From Buxus sempervirens (Eukaryota > Streptophyta > Magnoliopsida > Buxales > Buxaceae), in the NCBI GenBank assembly GCA_947561395.2, contig OX387183.1, positions 27,268,853 to 27,332,852 on the forward strand: a stretch of 64,000 nt of DNA. Reading direction: 5' to 3'. Below, one piece after another: positions 22,483 to 35,001 of the stretch. The first letter of the stretch is position 1. The number at the start of each line of letters is the position of its first letter. The notes under the pieces are model-generated. The model ran no database searches. It saw nothing but the letters and a program-made list of their open reading frames with translations, and had not been told where the DNA came from. A program made the translations under genes and the position numbers.

Positions 22483-23382
22483 TGTAAGCACCTCATTTTT
22501 GCACCCCCGGAAGTGCCGAAAATGTAAACCCTAGACAGAAAGTCAAAACCCAAGGGATGAAAAGTTGACTTTTTGATCAAGTAATAATTGGCCACCTTGC
22601 TTTATCTCAATGGATAGAGAATCCCGACACAGTTCCAACGCAACTGAGTTTGCAGGAATCAAAGTCCGGATGAAGGATCTATGGGCCGGTCCAACTTGAG
22701 GGGGAGCCGAAAGTTGACTTTCTGCTAAACCCCGAATCAACTACTTAACCCTACACCAATGGATAGAGGACTCCGATATGGTTCTAACGCAATTGAGTTT
22801 GCCTGAATCAGAGTTCGGATGAAGAAGATATAAGCAGTTGAAGTTCTAGGGCAGCAGTGCCGGAAAACTGCATAGTGGCAAAAGTCTACACACGTGGCAA
22901 GCAGCAAAGCAAAAAGGTCTTAGGGATTAAATCTGTAATTACCCAAATCAATGAAAAATATCTCAAGGGTAAAGCTGCAGATATCCAAGGGTATCAGGGA
23001 CTAGATCCATAAATATCCAAAGTTGAAAAAATATCCCAAGGACCAATCTGTAAATATCCAAAAGTATCAGGGGCTAAATCTGTAAATATCCAAAGTATCA
23101 AGGACTAAATCTGTAAATGTCCAAAAGTAACAAGGACTAAATCTGTAAATATCCAAAGTGTCAAGGACCAATCCACAAATATCAGGATTTGCTCACGATT
23201 GATGTCTCCTATGGGCATGCATGGGCATCATCCATGAATGTCACCCCTCATGCATCTCTCTCTCTCTCTCTCCCCCCCCCCCCCCCCCCCATGATCAACC
23301 ATGCATGCATCATACATGCATCCCCCTCTCTCTCATGGTTGATGAGCATGCATGTGCATCATACATGCATGCAACACCCCAT

Positions 23383-23425
<43 letters not shown>

Positions 23426-25835
23426 ATGAATGTGCCCCCCCATGCATGCATGCCCATCCCATATACCACATAATAAAGCCCCCCCAAGTGCCATACGTAT
23501 GGGGGTTCTCCCATTTGGTTGCTGGATTTTTCAATAGAGTTTTCCCCTCTAACCTCTTTCCTATCTCTCCCAAGCTCTCTTCATCTCCCCCATGCTCACT
23601 CCCAAGGATTCCTAAGCTCTCCACCACCTTTCTCCACCATATTCAAGTTTGAAAGAGACGAGTGGCTGCTGTTGGTGGTGCGAAGGGAAGGCTCCAGCAC
23701 CTATTTTGCTTCAAAGGGAACCTCTACACCACTCAAGGGTTCCTAAAACCCCAAGGTAAGACTCCATATCTCCATTAGCTTCACATATATAAAAATGCAA
23801 AGGTTTTGAGCATGTTTGAAAAATTTTTTGTCCCATACTATGATGTGTTTCCTACCATGCTTTCCTCCCTCTTTCCTCTCATTTCCATCATGAGTATGGC
23901 TTCCCATGGTAAAGGGGAATACACATACAGCTCCAAGAAAGTGAGGGTTCCATTTCAAGCAAGGTTTAATGGCTTCTTGGTAGGTTGTTTGGTTATTGGC
24001 TGTCCCATTCGAATAGGGGAGGGTGTTCTCCTTTAATTTTATCTAATGTACCCTTTTGAATAATCCTCTTTACCCCCTTCTTTTATGGTTTTCCCTCTAA
24101 GATAGATAAATGGTTTTGTGTGAGCATGATAGGGCTAGCATGCATGGTTTCGTGTGAGCATGAGCATGTTGCAAGGTCTGTGGAATTTTGTTCTTTTCTT
24201 ATCTTTATGTGTTATCCATGCATGATAGGGTTGGATTGCCTAGCATGCATAAGATTCCTCATAATCTAACTCCAATTTAAGGCATATATGCTACTACCTT
24301 AGGATGGCATGAGTTTCATCTTATTTGCTGTTTAGGTGAGTTTTTTTTACTAGGGACTTGTGTCAATTTAACTACTGTTTTGAGTCATGTGAAGTCTATG
24401 CCACCTTGCCTAGTGCACACACCACATGCATGCATGCGTTTTTATAGATCCCATGCCTAAAGTGGTTGTTAATTTTCGGGGGTTTTTATGTAGTTCACTT
24501 TTAGTTTAGTCTTGTTTGCACCACTGTGGGCCCACACAATCACTGGAACACCCCAAGAAGCCCATAAACCCAAGCCCGTTGCAGAGATCCAAAAAATGGC
24601 ATCTTTTAGCTAATCCTTCAACTCAGGTCGGATGAACAGAGTTTCTTTTGTAACCGACAAACCGGATCGGATACAGGTGTCTCTGTGTGTATCCGATGCT
24701 TAAGGTCGGATACAGGCTTCTCTGTGTGTAGCCAACAACTTAGGTCGGCTACATTACAGAGGCTCCATTTTGTTGATTTTCAGCTTCTTAACTCATTTTT
24801 GCAATCCTTTTAGCTAAACCAAGTAGACCAGTAGGGTTTCCAGGTCAACCAGAGACCCAAGATGGGCCATGGACTGACCCGGTCCAATTTGATTTCCAAT
24901 GGGCCTTCCAACGGGGCCTACTAAGCCCGACAAACCTATTTTTGCTAAATAAAGGTAATAAATTGATTGGATGGGCCTAACCCAATGCAGCCCACCAAGA
25001 GCCTGAACTTGAAGCATGTTGGTTTAGATTTAGGCATGGTTTGGCCGAGACCCAGGTCAAGGCCTGTCGAGCGCACTAAGCCCATTGAACCCAACAAAGA
25101 TTAGTGTTCTCAAACCCTAACTCATGAAGTCTTGGGCTTTCAAGCCCAAGCCTAGGTAAAGGGCCCCAAGCCCAGGTAAAGGGCCCCAAGCCCAAAGCCT
25201 GGCCCATTTTGGTATGGATTAAGCAAGATAACTCAACAAACTTGGCATCCATCGTGGGGCCCGCCCAAGGGTCCGCAAGTCAATCCAGACTCACTTTTGC
25301 ATGGAAATCAAATTTAATCTCCGACTTGAAATTTAAATAAAATTGATTCATTGAACCAAAGCCCGAAGGACCTCTCAAGCTGGACTGAGGCCCACTAGGG
25401 GGTATGTGGGCTTAACCAAGCCCACCAAGGAATCCGCGGGCCTTCCAACGAAGCCCACCCAATCTGACTCACATCACTTTAAGCTAAGAAGATAAAATCA
25501 AGTAAAGGGACTCACACCGCTTTGGTGGTCCCGCCAAACTTAACCAAATTTGAATGCTGGATTAGGAATCTGGTGAGTGAGAGACAAAAAGTTGACTCAA
25601 ACCAGGAAAACTATGGGACCCGTCTTTTGACTAGGCGGACCAGGGTGTCTACGGACTTCCCCAGACCGCAATCGAGAACTTGGTTAGAATCTCAAGCCAC
25701 AGACCAAGCCTTAATAGAAAAACTTAGGCACCCAAGTGTCTGCCTGCACCCCATCAAGCAGTGGCGACTCCAAACAATCCCGAGGCACGCATCATTTTGC
25801 ATGCGCCTCGTCGTGCGACCGAAATCAGGTGCACA
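22483..25835 (+). repeat. Solo LTR L3 (Tat/Ogre-like, 3353 bp)
   Basis: Starts TGTAAGCACCTCATTTTTGC and ends CAGGTGCACA. AATAC flanks both sides but is separated from the LTR ends by one extra base on each side (A at 22482, T at 25836). The leader reads through when it is removed. Unlike L1 and L2, its promoter-side palindromes are replaced by ATGCATG words, CT microsatellites (23256-23271, 23383-23422) and a 19-base C run (23272-23290). The distal cluster at 24649-24753 uses TATCCGA/TCGGATA. A degenerate repeat of about 34 bp ('aaatctgtaaatatccaaag') fills 22925-23190. Confidence 0.83.
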
Positions 25836-25836
25836 T

Positions 25837-27233
25837 AATACGCATTCTGGGGAGTCCTGTCAAAGGGACGCGATAATTACCCAAGGCAAGCGGAATTTAA
25901 GCGGTCTCCTGTGACCCTCAACTTACCTGGGGATTCTCCCGGACATCGTATTACGTGCCAATTCTGCACCTTACAATGCGAGAGGGTAACGATCCCTTTC
26001 TCGACAAAATCTAGGCAAAACTCACCCGATTAAAACATAGCACGAGGCCAAACTGCACACACGGGCACGCCACCACACTGTGGATGGATTTAATTTCCCG
26101 CTTTTTTGTGATAAATTGCATGGGGTGACATGCACGAGGGAGACTGCGTGGATGATCCGACCCCGAATGAATGAGTCAAATACGGATATTGATACTTCTC
26201 TACCAAAACTTAGACCTCTCTAGCAGCCTACCCTTCTGATTCCTATAAACTGATCTTTGGGATGGTATTAGAACCTACGCTCCTGTGGCTTGCTGGGGAA
26301 AGCAGGGTAAACCCATCCCCTCAGTTTTCTGGAGTCCATTAGCACCACAGGTTTCTTGCCGTGGCACGCAAGGATCCAGTACTAGTCCAAACCCTTGTAG
26401 GCTTATGTCTCGGGCAGGGTATCCTTCCCCACCTAACGTTTCTGAATGAACCACGCTTCGTGATTGAGAGGGAGTGTATTGTGAATGATGAATACAAGAG
26501 GAGTAAAAGTGGAATAAAATCTAGAGTCCATTAGGGGCAGCAACCCCCGCTTTCGGCATCAAATGGAGTAAACCCTAGATCACGGGCTACCTTAGCCCTA
26601 ATTTAGGAAGCTAACCTAACTTTGATCAGGGGAACCACCCCAGATCCATGCATTGAGTCCTGTAAAGCTATGGGTCCTGACCTGTTAGAGTCCGTTGGGA
26701 GCACCTTAAGTCCAGATTGGTCTTTTAGAGCAAATGAAAGCCGGCCAAATCAGATAAACAAATGAAAGCATGTCAGATTAGAACATGAGCACTAAACCCT
26801 AGATCTAGGGATTTTTGGCCTACCCGCCTTGGAAGCAATTTGTATCCTACCTTCTGGCTCCCAACAGCCTTAAGGATGAATTCTTTGTAGTTTTGTAAAT
26901 ATCTTGTAAAATTCCGCCCTCGATGGCAAGTTGTAATTCTGCTATAGTCCGACACCGAAAGCAGATGAAAGACAAAAGACTGATCAGGACCTGAATGTGC
27001 TCCCTTACACAAGTATGTCTAGGAGTCGCGCCTCCATCGGCGCCTACCCTTAGGACCACACACCATGTGTGCTTGAGTTAAATTCCGCGCTGTTGTAATT
27101 TCTGCTTTATTTGAAGCATGTTAAAATTGGTAGTAGTCCATCTCTTTTGCTTGAAATTATGCATGTCTTAGAACTGATTAAAAGTTTGGTGTAGAACCTC
27201 AAATTGATTTGGAATTTCAATCTGATAGTTGGC
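25837..27233 (+). other. Leader of Tat-like body B
   Basis: Collinear with 1160-1576 plus 5712-6705 of element A and uninterrupted at the S1 insertion point. Non-coding. It includes 'gtgaccctcaacttacctgg' (the right arm of the leader stem-loop, with a mutated left arm), 'agacctctctagcagcctaccc', and 'gggatggtattag'. It ends at the ATG of ORF1 at 27234. Confidence 0.7.
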
Positions 27234-30200
27234 ATGGCATCCTCGTCCTCATCTGAGAGAACCCGTTTCCCTAGGATAGAGAAGTACGCCTGGGATACCC
27301 CCTGGATCCGTTCTTGGACCAAGCAGCTCTGAGGGAGCGAGCAGATTGAATGAGAGCACAAATACCGCATGGGACAGACTTTGTCCCAGTTAAATGTGCC
27401 AATCAACTGGGATATGATCCAAGCAGCCTTGCTTTTATGGGATCCCCAGCTATCAGTGTTTTGATTCGGGATCAATGAGTTGACTCTCACAATTGAGAAA
27501 CTTGACCTGTTCCTCTGATTTCGCGACTTAGGAGAACCCACTAGGCCAAGTTTCAAGGAAAGCTACAAGAATGAAGCTTGTGTTTTCTTTGGCCTCCCAA
27601 GGGGAGAATTCCAGACCTTAGGAGGTGACAAATCATTCACGAGGGTCTTTGACACCTTCACTCTTATGGTTCTGTCGCAAATCTTCTTTCCAACTGGGGG
27701 AGACACCATTAATTTGGCCCTCATGGAAATTGTAGATCAACTCAGGGCAGGGTACCGAATCATGCCACTAATCCTAGCTCAATTGTTCCATTCCCTCACT
27801 TTGTCCAAAAATGGAACCTAGAGGTTTCAAGGGTGTGCTCTCTGTAACGCCCCGAACCCGGGTCAGTGCAAACCAGCACCCAACCCGAACCCGGTTCGCT
27901 ACTGTAACAACCCAAGTCCGATTCAACAATCAAACTCGAGATGTTACCACGAAGCTGGGGTCAGATATACACCAAGATTCACAATATTTTAAAATTTATA
28001 AATCAATTACATCAGAGTTATGGTGGCCAAATGAAATAAACAATTCTTTAATCAATATATTCAATTCAATTTACAATTAAGTTTATCTAATCAACATGTG
28101 ACATTAATACCCATTATAATTCTACCCATCAAATTAAAACCCCATCTTCGCGATCTCTCCAAGCAACCTGAAAAATATAGGGGAAAACGGAGTGAGATTT
28201 ACATCTCAGCAAGTAGCAGGTGCATGCAATTTGAAACAGTCCAATGTAAGCAATAGTCATGAGGTATTCGATTAATCAACGATAAGACGAGAAATCATAG
28301 TTATCCATGGCAATTCCAAATAAAGCGATAAAACATATGATCATGTATAAATACCAATAACTTGATGTTAACGGGGTAAAACCGACAAAAGCGATAAAAC
28401 ACGTGCCGTTGCAGGACTCACAAAGATGATAAGTATTTGAGATGACACTCGACTAAATGCTGTTCCACCGTGCGGCTTAGGGGCAGTGCTACTTGATGAT
28501 ACTCAAGCCCCATGCAGCGCAGCTTAGGCAAGAGCCGTAGTCACCGACTTATTGCGCACGAACCCCGCAGAGTTGGACGTACCACCAGCATGCAGCACCA
28601 GAATCAATACATGGAGTGTGGTCGCTTATCCACATGTACAGGGAATCACCAGCGGCTCACCGGGGTGTCCCTCCAGACATAGGACCCTCCCAGAGCAAAC
28701 TAACTTGCAAAGGGAAGCGCGCTCGCAATATAGGAGTAAATCAACCCAAACTAAATACCACTTAGCTAACCAGCCAAAACTATGGATCCATATACAGCTA
28801 AGCCCACTGACACAAACCACGATAAAACCACATACGGGAGGACACGCTAATGTAGGAGGCATACACACTTTTACCCGTAAAGGATTACACATCTCTACAC
28901 AGAGGATTACCCATCTCTGCCGTAAAAGATAGTATCAAACTCTACCACAGAAGCCGTATCACCCAACCGTAAAATTAAAGAGAGCAATATCATACCACAT
29001 ACCAATCCATACCACAGTATTCAATTCCAAGTGAAAACCATGTTTCAATCCTCAATAATCCAAACAGAGCCTTTTGCATGATAATAGATGCAATTCTTTA
29101 ATTATATTCAAAATAAACCCATGAATCATAAGTTCGATGCAACTTAAAGTTTATGCAAATCCAGTAGCCAATATTCACATTTAAAGCCCAAATAAAAGTA
29201 AATCAAATCATGCTTGAACTTTTCCTTCTTAATCCCTTTATTAGAATCCAATTTCCTACCTTAGCACCTAAGCTAGTTTCTATTTGAATTTTCTGTATTT
29301 TATTTTTCCAGCATGTTCTACAGACCTAGAATGAAGTTTAAAAGATGTTTATAAGCTATAAATTTCAGTAGTATTATTTCTAGCAATATCCATACCCTTT
29401 GACTCTTTTATAAACAATCCTTTCATTATAACCTTCAATTTATTGCTTATTCTTTCCAAATTAATTTTATAATTTTTATAGCTTAATTAGGTCCTTATAA
29501 AGATGCTAACATGCTTAACTAATCATAAGAATTATTGGGTATTTATTCGAATTACAAAATCCCCAAAATCTACAAATTTTACTTAGAGCGCCTACCTCTA
29601 CTGTGCTGGGCGATCCTAGGCGATCCTAGGCGCTCGTGCAATTTTTAACAGAATTTTCCAGATTTCTAAAGTTCGGATTTTTATGCCTTTGCCATATGTT
29701 TCTTTGGTCTAAATTAATCTAATAACATTCTAAAACATTCCTAAAGCCTTCCAGATTAATTCTTGTTAATTAAATACCCTCCTACCTTTATTTACATAAT
29801 CAAACTAAGTTTCCTTCTTTAATTCAATAAATCCTTCAAGAATACAAATCACTAACATGTAAATAGTTTGATTCCATGTAAATACTATTCCGACTAATCC
29901 ATTCAATCCATATGAAATCATAGAAAACGAAATCATGCAGTTCCTCACGTTTTCCAAGGGTTACTACTTGCCTTATACGCTAAATCCTTCTTCCATTGCA
30001 CCTTCTAATTCTGGACCAGAATGTTGCTCCCAACCGTACCAAGCTAGACTCTTCCAATTCAAATCTCCACCGTTCACTATGTAGTTTTATCAGTCACGAA
30101 CAAAACCTCAAAATTTGAAGGCGATCCACCGTACAGATATTCCCCGATCGCGTTTTGATGGTGGCTGGTCAGACACCTCCATTAGAGACCTCCTTCCTTT

Positions 30201-31620
30201 CTCTCCCTCTTTTCTCTTCATAAGAAACCCACGAAAATTCCCTCTCTTCTAACCTTAGTCTCCTATTTATACTAGGCTTTAGAAATCCTAAACAAACCCT
30301 AATTGGCTAATTAAATTTGGGCTAACCCAACCATGGTCTAGTTAATGTCTAATCCTTCTAATTTGATTCCTACTTTTTCTCCACCTTCTATTTTTTGACT
30401 TAAATAATAATAATTAAGTTTCTTATTATCTAAACTCATGAATATAACCTAATTTCGTGCAAAATATTTAATTAAACATTTCTATCACTTAAAACCTTAT
30501 TTTCTCCAAATTAAGACGTGAAATCTCCTAATTACCCTTTTTCCCTATTTTAGGCTTTTATTAATTTCTTTTAATTTCTAACTTGTCAAAATAATTTGTT
30601 TTCTTCTATTTTCTAATTCTAATTATTATTTGATGATCTATTTACTAATTACCCTTTTCTGGAAATTACCAAAATACCCTTTTTATTCTTTTAGGCTAAT
30701 TTCATTAAAATTCTTTCTTTATTTTCAACTTAGGACTTATTTGAATTAATTATCCTCTAAATCTTCACTTTTTATTTTAACTAGGACTTAACTCATATTT
30801 TCTTTTATTTATTATTTATTTATTTATTAGGTGAAAAATCGGGGTTTTACACTCTCCTCCTCCACATTTGGCTGCAAGACCACCTGATGGCATCATTGCC
30901 CGTCAGCACGCATTATGGATTAGCCTGTGATAACATCATATGGCTAGCTCGAAGAGAGATCAAACCGAACCTACCCGCTCCTGAGGATTGGTTTAACCAC
31001 TTTCTCCATCTAAAGGGAGAAACAGATATTTGATGGTGGGGTACATACAACATCCCCTATACCCCCATTATAGCTTTCAATAAAAGAGAGGGCCTTGCCC
31101 TAATAGGCCTCACCCATGCCGTGCCATACTATCCGATTCGGGTTCTGAGACAGTTTGGGAAGCCGCAGGGGATCCCGGTCAAGGACGACATGAGCAATTT
31201 GATTGGTCCACTCACTAAGGGACTAAGGACGCAGCTGCTGATCGAGTGGAAGACGGTGTGCGTATATCAGGAGGACATCTTCATCGAATCACACTTTCGA
31301 GATTACGAGCGATGGATAGCTCGGGAATTCTGCCACGACGACCCCCCACCTCTTCAGCCTGCTGCATCAAGTGACATTCCAGTTCCGCCCCTAACACGTA
31401 TAGGGACAGGGTGGTCGAACTACAGGAGACTCACTCCTATATCCATTCAGCTTATGTGGATTCGGAATGGGGGAGTAGGTAGGCCAATACGGCCTTGCAA
31501 CATTAAATGGCATTGGTGTGCAAGCACGCCGAGGAGGACCGACGTCTGCGGAACAAGCTTCTGTGAGCCTTGAGGAGGTAAGATGTGTCCTCCCACTATG
31601 ATGATGACCAACCTAGCTAG
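27234..31620 (+). pseudogene. ORF1 relic (DUF7745-like) of body B, split by solo LTR S4
   Basis: Homologue of 6706-8137. It runs MASSSSSERTRFPR at 27234 to 27842, then continues at 30857 after S4 and ends at the TAG at 31618-31620. Recognisable pieces include ALMEIVDQLRAGYRIMPLILAQLFHS and GLTHAVPYYPIRVLRQFGKPQGIP, where B keeps an arginine codon at the position of a stop in A. B has an in-frame 60-base deletion near 27647 that removes the KKIRNKKQERRR basic patch seen in A, a TAG near 27820 and a TGA near 31032, plus frameshifts. Comparing A and B shows that their lesions are mostly independent, so both derive from a once-open ORF. Confidence 0.7.
27843..30851 (-). repeat. Solo LTR S4 (gypsy, TGTAAAACCCC type, 3009 bp)
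   Basis: The plus strand reads TGTAACGCCCC ... GGGGTTTTACA, with a perfect 5-bp duplication CTCTC (27838-27842 and 30852-30856). It lies inside ORF1 of B, and the frame matches A once it is removed. The minus strand is preferred because it then starts TGTAAAACCCCGA like S2 and has a TATA box, TATAAATAGG, as the complement of about 30264-30273. Most of it is AT-rich with no gene. A short GC-rich patch with GGCGATCCTAGGCGATCC-like repeats lies at 29608-29640. Confidence 0.85.
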
Positions 31621-31965
31621 ACTTTGGCTTTGTTGTATTTTTGACAAACATGATGATGTACTCTGTGCCATGGCGGCATTCTCTTTTGATTAAGCATGAA
31701 TTTTCTTTCATTATATGTTTGTTCAAACTTAACAAGACAAGAATTTGAAACAAAAGAATTAATTCCCTCCAATAGGGCAACTCGGTCTCCGACGAACCAC
31801 CTTTTCTCAAATAATTGCAATACCCCAGGTCACTATGACCACTCAACTCCTTTGATCGCATCTCTCTCATTGAGATTGCGAAACCCAGCAAGTGTTAAAA
31901 GCACCCCAGACTTTGAGCTCGGATCGCACCCGTCTGTATCTTTTCAAGATCATTCGGTCAAACCT
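31621..31965 (+). other. Spacer after ORF1 of body B
   Basis: Collinear with 8138-8474 of A, non-coding. I see nothing else in it. Confidence 0.5.
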
Positions 31966-32430
31966 GTAGGGCACTGAAACTACCTACGGATGAGTTGGAT
32001 ATTGGTGGAGGAGCGTCCTGGCATAGCCTACCGCTTTCAGTGACACCAAAGCCGCTGATGGTTGAATCGGAGATTGGCTGCGGAGCGTCCGGGTACTACT
32101 AGCCGAAGTCTTAGGGCATCGAAACTGCCAACGGATGAGTTGGATATTGGTGGAGGAGCATCTTGGCATAGCGTACCCCTTTCAGTGACACCAAATCCGC
32201 CGATGGTTGAATCGGAGATTGGCTACGGAGCATCCGGGTACTACTAGCCGAAGTCTTAGGGCACCGAAACCGCCAACGGATGAGTTGGACATTGGTGGAG
32301 GAGCGTCCTGGCATAGCCTACCCCTTTCAGTGACACCAAAGCTACAGATGGTTGAATCAGAGATTGGCTGCGGAGCATCCGGGTACTACTAGCCGAAATC
32401 TTAGGGCACCGAAACCACCGACGGATGAGT
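31966..32430 (+). repeat. 145-bp tandem repeat array of body B
   Basis: Three units plus a partial fourth, with unit starts near 31968, 32112, 32257 and 32401. They have the same two-half structure as the array at 8475-11825 but only about 40% of its copy number. Units within B resemble each other ('ccgctttcagtgacacc') more than those in A, suggesting homogenisation within each element. Confidence 0.83.
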
Positions 32431-32683
32431 CAGGAATTGGTTAAGGCAACCCTGCGTGCTGTTTTCAGCCCCCTTTTTTGGGACCATGCGTGGTCCAACC
32501 CTGTGATGCTGAGCTCAGAAAAATCCCTCTGAAACCCAGGTTCTCTTCCCTGGCCAAGGCGGCTAAAATAGATCAGTCAAACCAGATCCACTTTCCCAGT
32601 CGCTCCTAAGCGACTAAAATAGATCAGCTTTCAAAGATTAGCTTTCAGAAAAGTTAGGGTTCTCTCTCCCAGTTGCCTGCGGG
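32431..32683 (+). repeat. Two 50-60-bp repeats up to a deletion junction
   Basis: Two and a half units with CTAAAATAGATCAG (32561 and 32613), as at 11935-12275 in A. At about 32684, in the middle of a unit ('gttgcctgcggg'), the sequence jumps to pol coding sequence. Gag, protease, reverse transcriptase and RNase H are therefore missing. Confidence 0.7.
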
Positions 32684-32805
32684 GCAAGCTATACAAGAAG
32701 TCCCACAATGATTCACTACTGCTATGTGTAACAGAAGAAGAAGCTCAACAACTGATTGATGAAGTCCATAGGGGACAGTGTAGCGCACATATGAATGGGC
32801 ACATG

Positions 32806-33982
32806 TGTAAGTGTGAAAACGCACACTCCTTTTATGACAAATGGTTGACAAATTATGTCTTCTAATAAATCTTCAAGATGTGCAGATTAAATAATGAAAA
32901 TTCAGTAAAGAAGAAGAAGACGATGCTGCCACACAGCTACCACGCAGCTGGTAGCCCAATGAAATGAAAGATTTTCTAAACAGAGCATTTTATTGTAAAG
33001 GCACTTGCGAAGATCAACGCCGCTGCCACCCCGCTGGCAGCGCATAAGTGAATCAGTGCTTTGAAAGAAAGGTACGTGCACTAGCGTCGTAAGGCGACGC
33101 CGACACGCCGCTGGTAGCGCAGAGCGAGATTGAAGATTATATGATCAGCCGTGCACATGCCGAGTTCTCTCCCGCTAGCAGCTCGCTGGCAGCGCGACCT
33201 TAACTGATTCAACCTGTTCTGAGCGGGATTTGAGTTCGCTTCCAGCCGTCTACCCCGATCACTTCACGACGCCACCAGCGCTCGACGCGATCTGAGTTTT
33301 ATTCTTTAAATAGACGTGCTGTAATTTTTAGTGAGGACTTTTTCCTTTGGATCATTTTGATTTCGGACCTTGAGGTGTTTGAGATTTGATCAAATCTTCC
33401 TTAGAGAGTCGGCGATCGAGTGAGGGGGAGATCTGAGATAGATCACCTGGAATTGATGGTAGAGGATTCTTCTTCAATTCGAAACTTCATCTGATCGTGT
33501 GATCGCCTGGATTGGTGATCGGCTTTGATTGATGCGTAGGTGGATTCCTACTGCATTGGATCGTCTCAGTGGATTCTGAGGTGATTGTTGCGATCTGGAT
33601 TGATCGTGTTCTGCAGCTTGTGGATTCAAGCTGTATTGCAGTTCGTGGATTCGAACTGTGGATCACTGGTGAGTGATTGTTTGCGATCTGGACTGATCGT
33701 GTTCTGCAGCTTGTGGATTCAAGCTGTGTTGCAGTTCGTGGATTCGAACTGTGGATTGCTGTTGAGTGAGTTCAATTGTAAAGGTTAAGTGTGTACTCCC
33801 TTGTAATTGTCTTTTCATTCAATAGTGGATTTTTGAAGGGTTAGTCGCCTCATATAGACTCGAGGTTTTTCCTGGATCTGGATCCAGGTTTCCTCGTATA
33901 ATTCTCTGTGTATTGTTTCCGCATTGTTAAATTCTGAATTGTTGTAGATCGTGGACCTAGAGAGTAGTCCTCTACTCTTTCA
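32806..33982 (+). repeat. Solo LTR of the copia family (1177 bp)
   Basis: Starts TGTAAGTGTGAAAAC and ends CTCTACTCTTTCA, matching the LTRs at 38549 and 47597. It is flanked by a perfect 5-bp duplication ACATG (32801-32805 and 33983-33987). It sits between two codons' worth of integrase zinc-site sequence that is continuous without it. By eye it is more diverged from the two intact LTRs than they are from each other, so it is an older insertion that lost its body by recombination. Confidence 0.92.
33501..33751 (+). promoter_or_regulatory. Nine constant-loop stem-loops in the copia solo LTR
   Basis: Stem, loop TGGATT, then complementary stem, nine times: GATCGCC 33501, GTAGG 33536, CTCAG 33565, CGATC 33591, CAGCTTG 33614, CAGTTCG 33639, CGATC 33684 (loop TGGACT), CAGCTTG 33707, CAGTTCG 33732. 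Stems are 5-7 bp and perfect apart from one G-T pair in the first. The last six are two copies of a three-hairpin block repeated at about 93 bases. They lie downstream of the TATA-like site, so they should be in the transcript. Confidence 0.85.
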
Positions 33983-35001
33983 ACATGCTAGCAAGGAAAA
34001 TCTTGAGAATGGGTTATTACTGGTTGACTATGGAACATGATTGTCATATCCATGTCAGGAAATGCTAGTTGTGCCAGATTTATGCTAATAACATTCATGC
34101 ACCGCCCAATACTCTGTACTCAATGACTTCTCGTTGGCCCTTCGCCATCTGGGGAATTGACATGATTGGAGAGATCCATCCGAAGGCGTCAAATGGGCAT
34201 CGATTCATCTTGGTTGCAATAGACTATTTTACCAAGTGGGTGGAGGCCGTGTCCTTTGCAGATGTCAAGGGGTCACATGTACTGAAATTCATCAGGAATA
34301 ATATTGTTTGTCGCTATGGTGTACCTGAAGCGCTTGTCATAGACAATGCCAAGAATCTGAATAACAGGGACATGGACAAGATGTGTGAAGATTTGAAGAT
34401 CAGACATCTCAATTCTACAGCATATAGGCCCAAGATGAATGAAGCAGTGGAGGCTGCCAACAAAAATCTGAAGAAGATATTGGAGAAAATGGTAGTTACT
34501 TACAGAGACTGGCATGAGAAACTACCCTATGCCTTACATGCATATCAGACCTCAATCCGAACATCGACTGGAGCAACTCCTTTTTCCCTTGTATACGGAA
34601 TGGAGGCAGTTCTTCCTGTGGAAGTACAGATCCCCTCACTCAGAATTCTGAAAGAAACAGAGGTTGATGATGTCGAATGGGAAGAATCAAGGTTTGACCA
34701 GTTGCAGTTGCTTGATGAGAAAAGAATTAAGGCTTTATGCCACGGGCAACTCTATCAGCAGAGAGCAGCTCGGACTTATAACAAGAAAATAATACCACGA
34801 CACTTCAAGGTGGGAAACATTGTTATGAAGAAGATATTCCCCCACCAAGAAGACAATAGAGGGAAATTCAATCCAAATTATGAAGGACCATTCATAGTTC
34901 ACAAAGTTCTATCCAGAGGAGCACTAATCCAAAAAGAAATGGACGGAGCTATTTTTCCTGAACCAATAAATGAAGATGCAGTCAAACTGTATTACCTTTA
35001 A

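Larger units (their letters stand above)
32684..35001 (+). pseudogene. Integrase region of gypsy pol (Tat-like), body B
   Basis: Integrase joins retroelement cDNA to the chromosome. Coding sequence starts abruptly near 32684 with KLYKKSHNDSLLLC, then EEAQQLIDEVHRGQCSAHMNGHM at 32806, where a copia solo LTR is inserted. It continues from 33988 with LARKILRMGYYW and a CHIHVRKC zinc-site segment, with one TAG at 34066-34068. The catalytic core holds D in WGIDMIG (34159), D in VIDNAKN (34342) and E in NEAVEAANK (34450), with DD35E spacing kept. The C-terminal part reads RHFKVGNIVMKK and KFNPNYEGPFIV, ending at the stop at 34999-35001. Apart from the insertion and one stop, the integrase is nearly open. 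No chromodomain is visible. Confidence 0.83.

Noticed and set aside
33585..33788. Small open frame in the copia LTRs (also 39321-39524 and 48369-48572)
   Set aside because: It is a translation of the stem-loop and tandem-duplication region. The conserved property is base pairing, and changes do not respect codons.
34069..35001. Treating the integrase as a separate gene starting at 34069
   Set aside because: The codon there is TTG directly after a premature TAG. Homologous sequence continues upstream to 32684, so it is an interrupted pol, not a new start.
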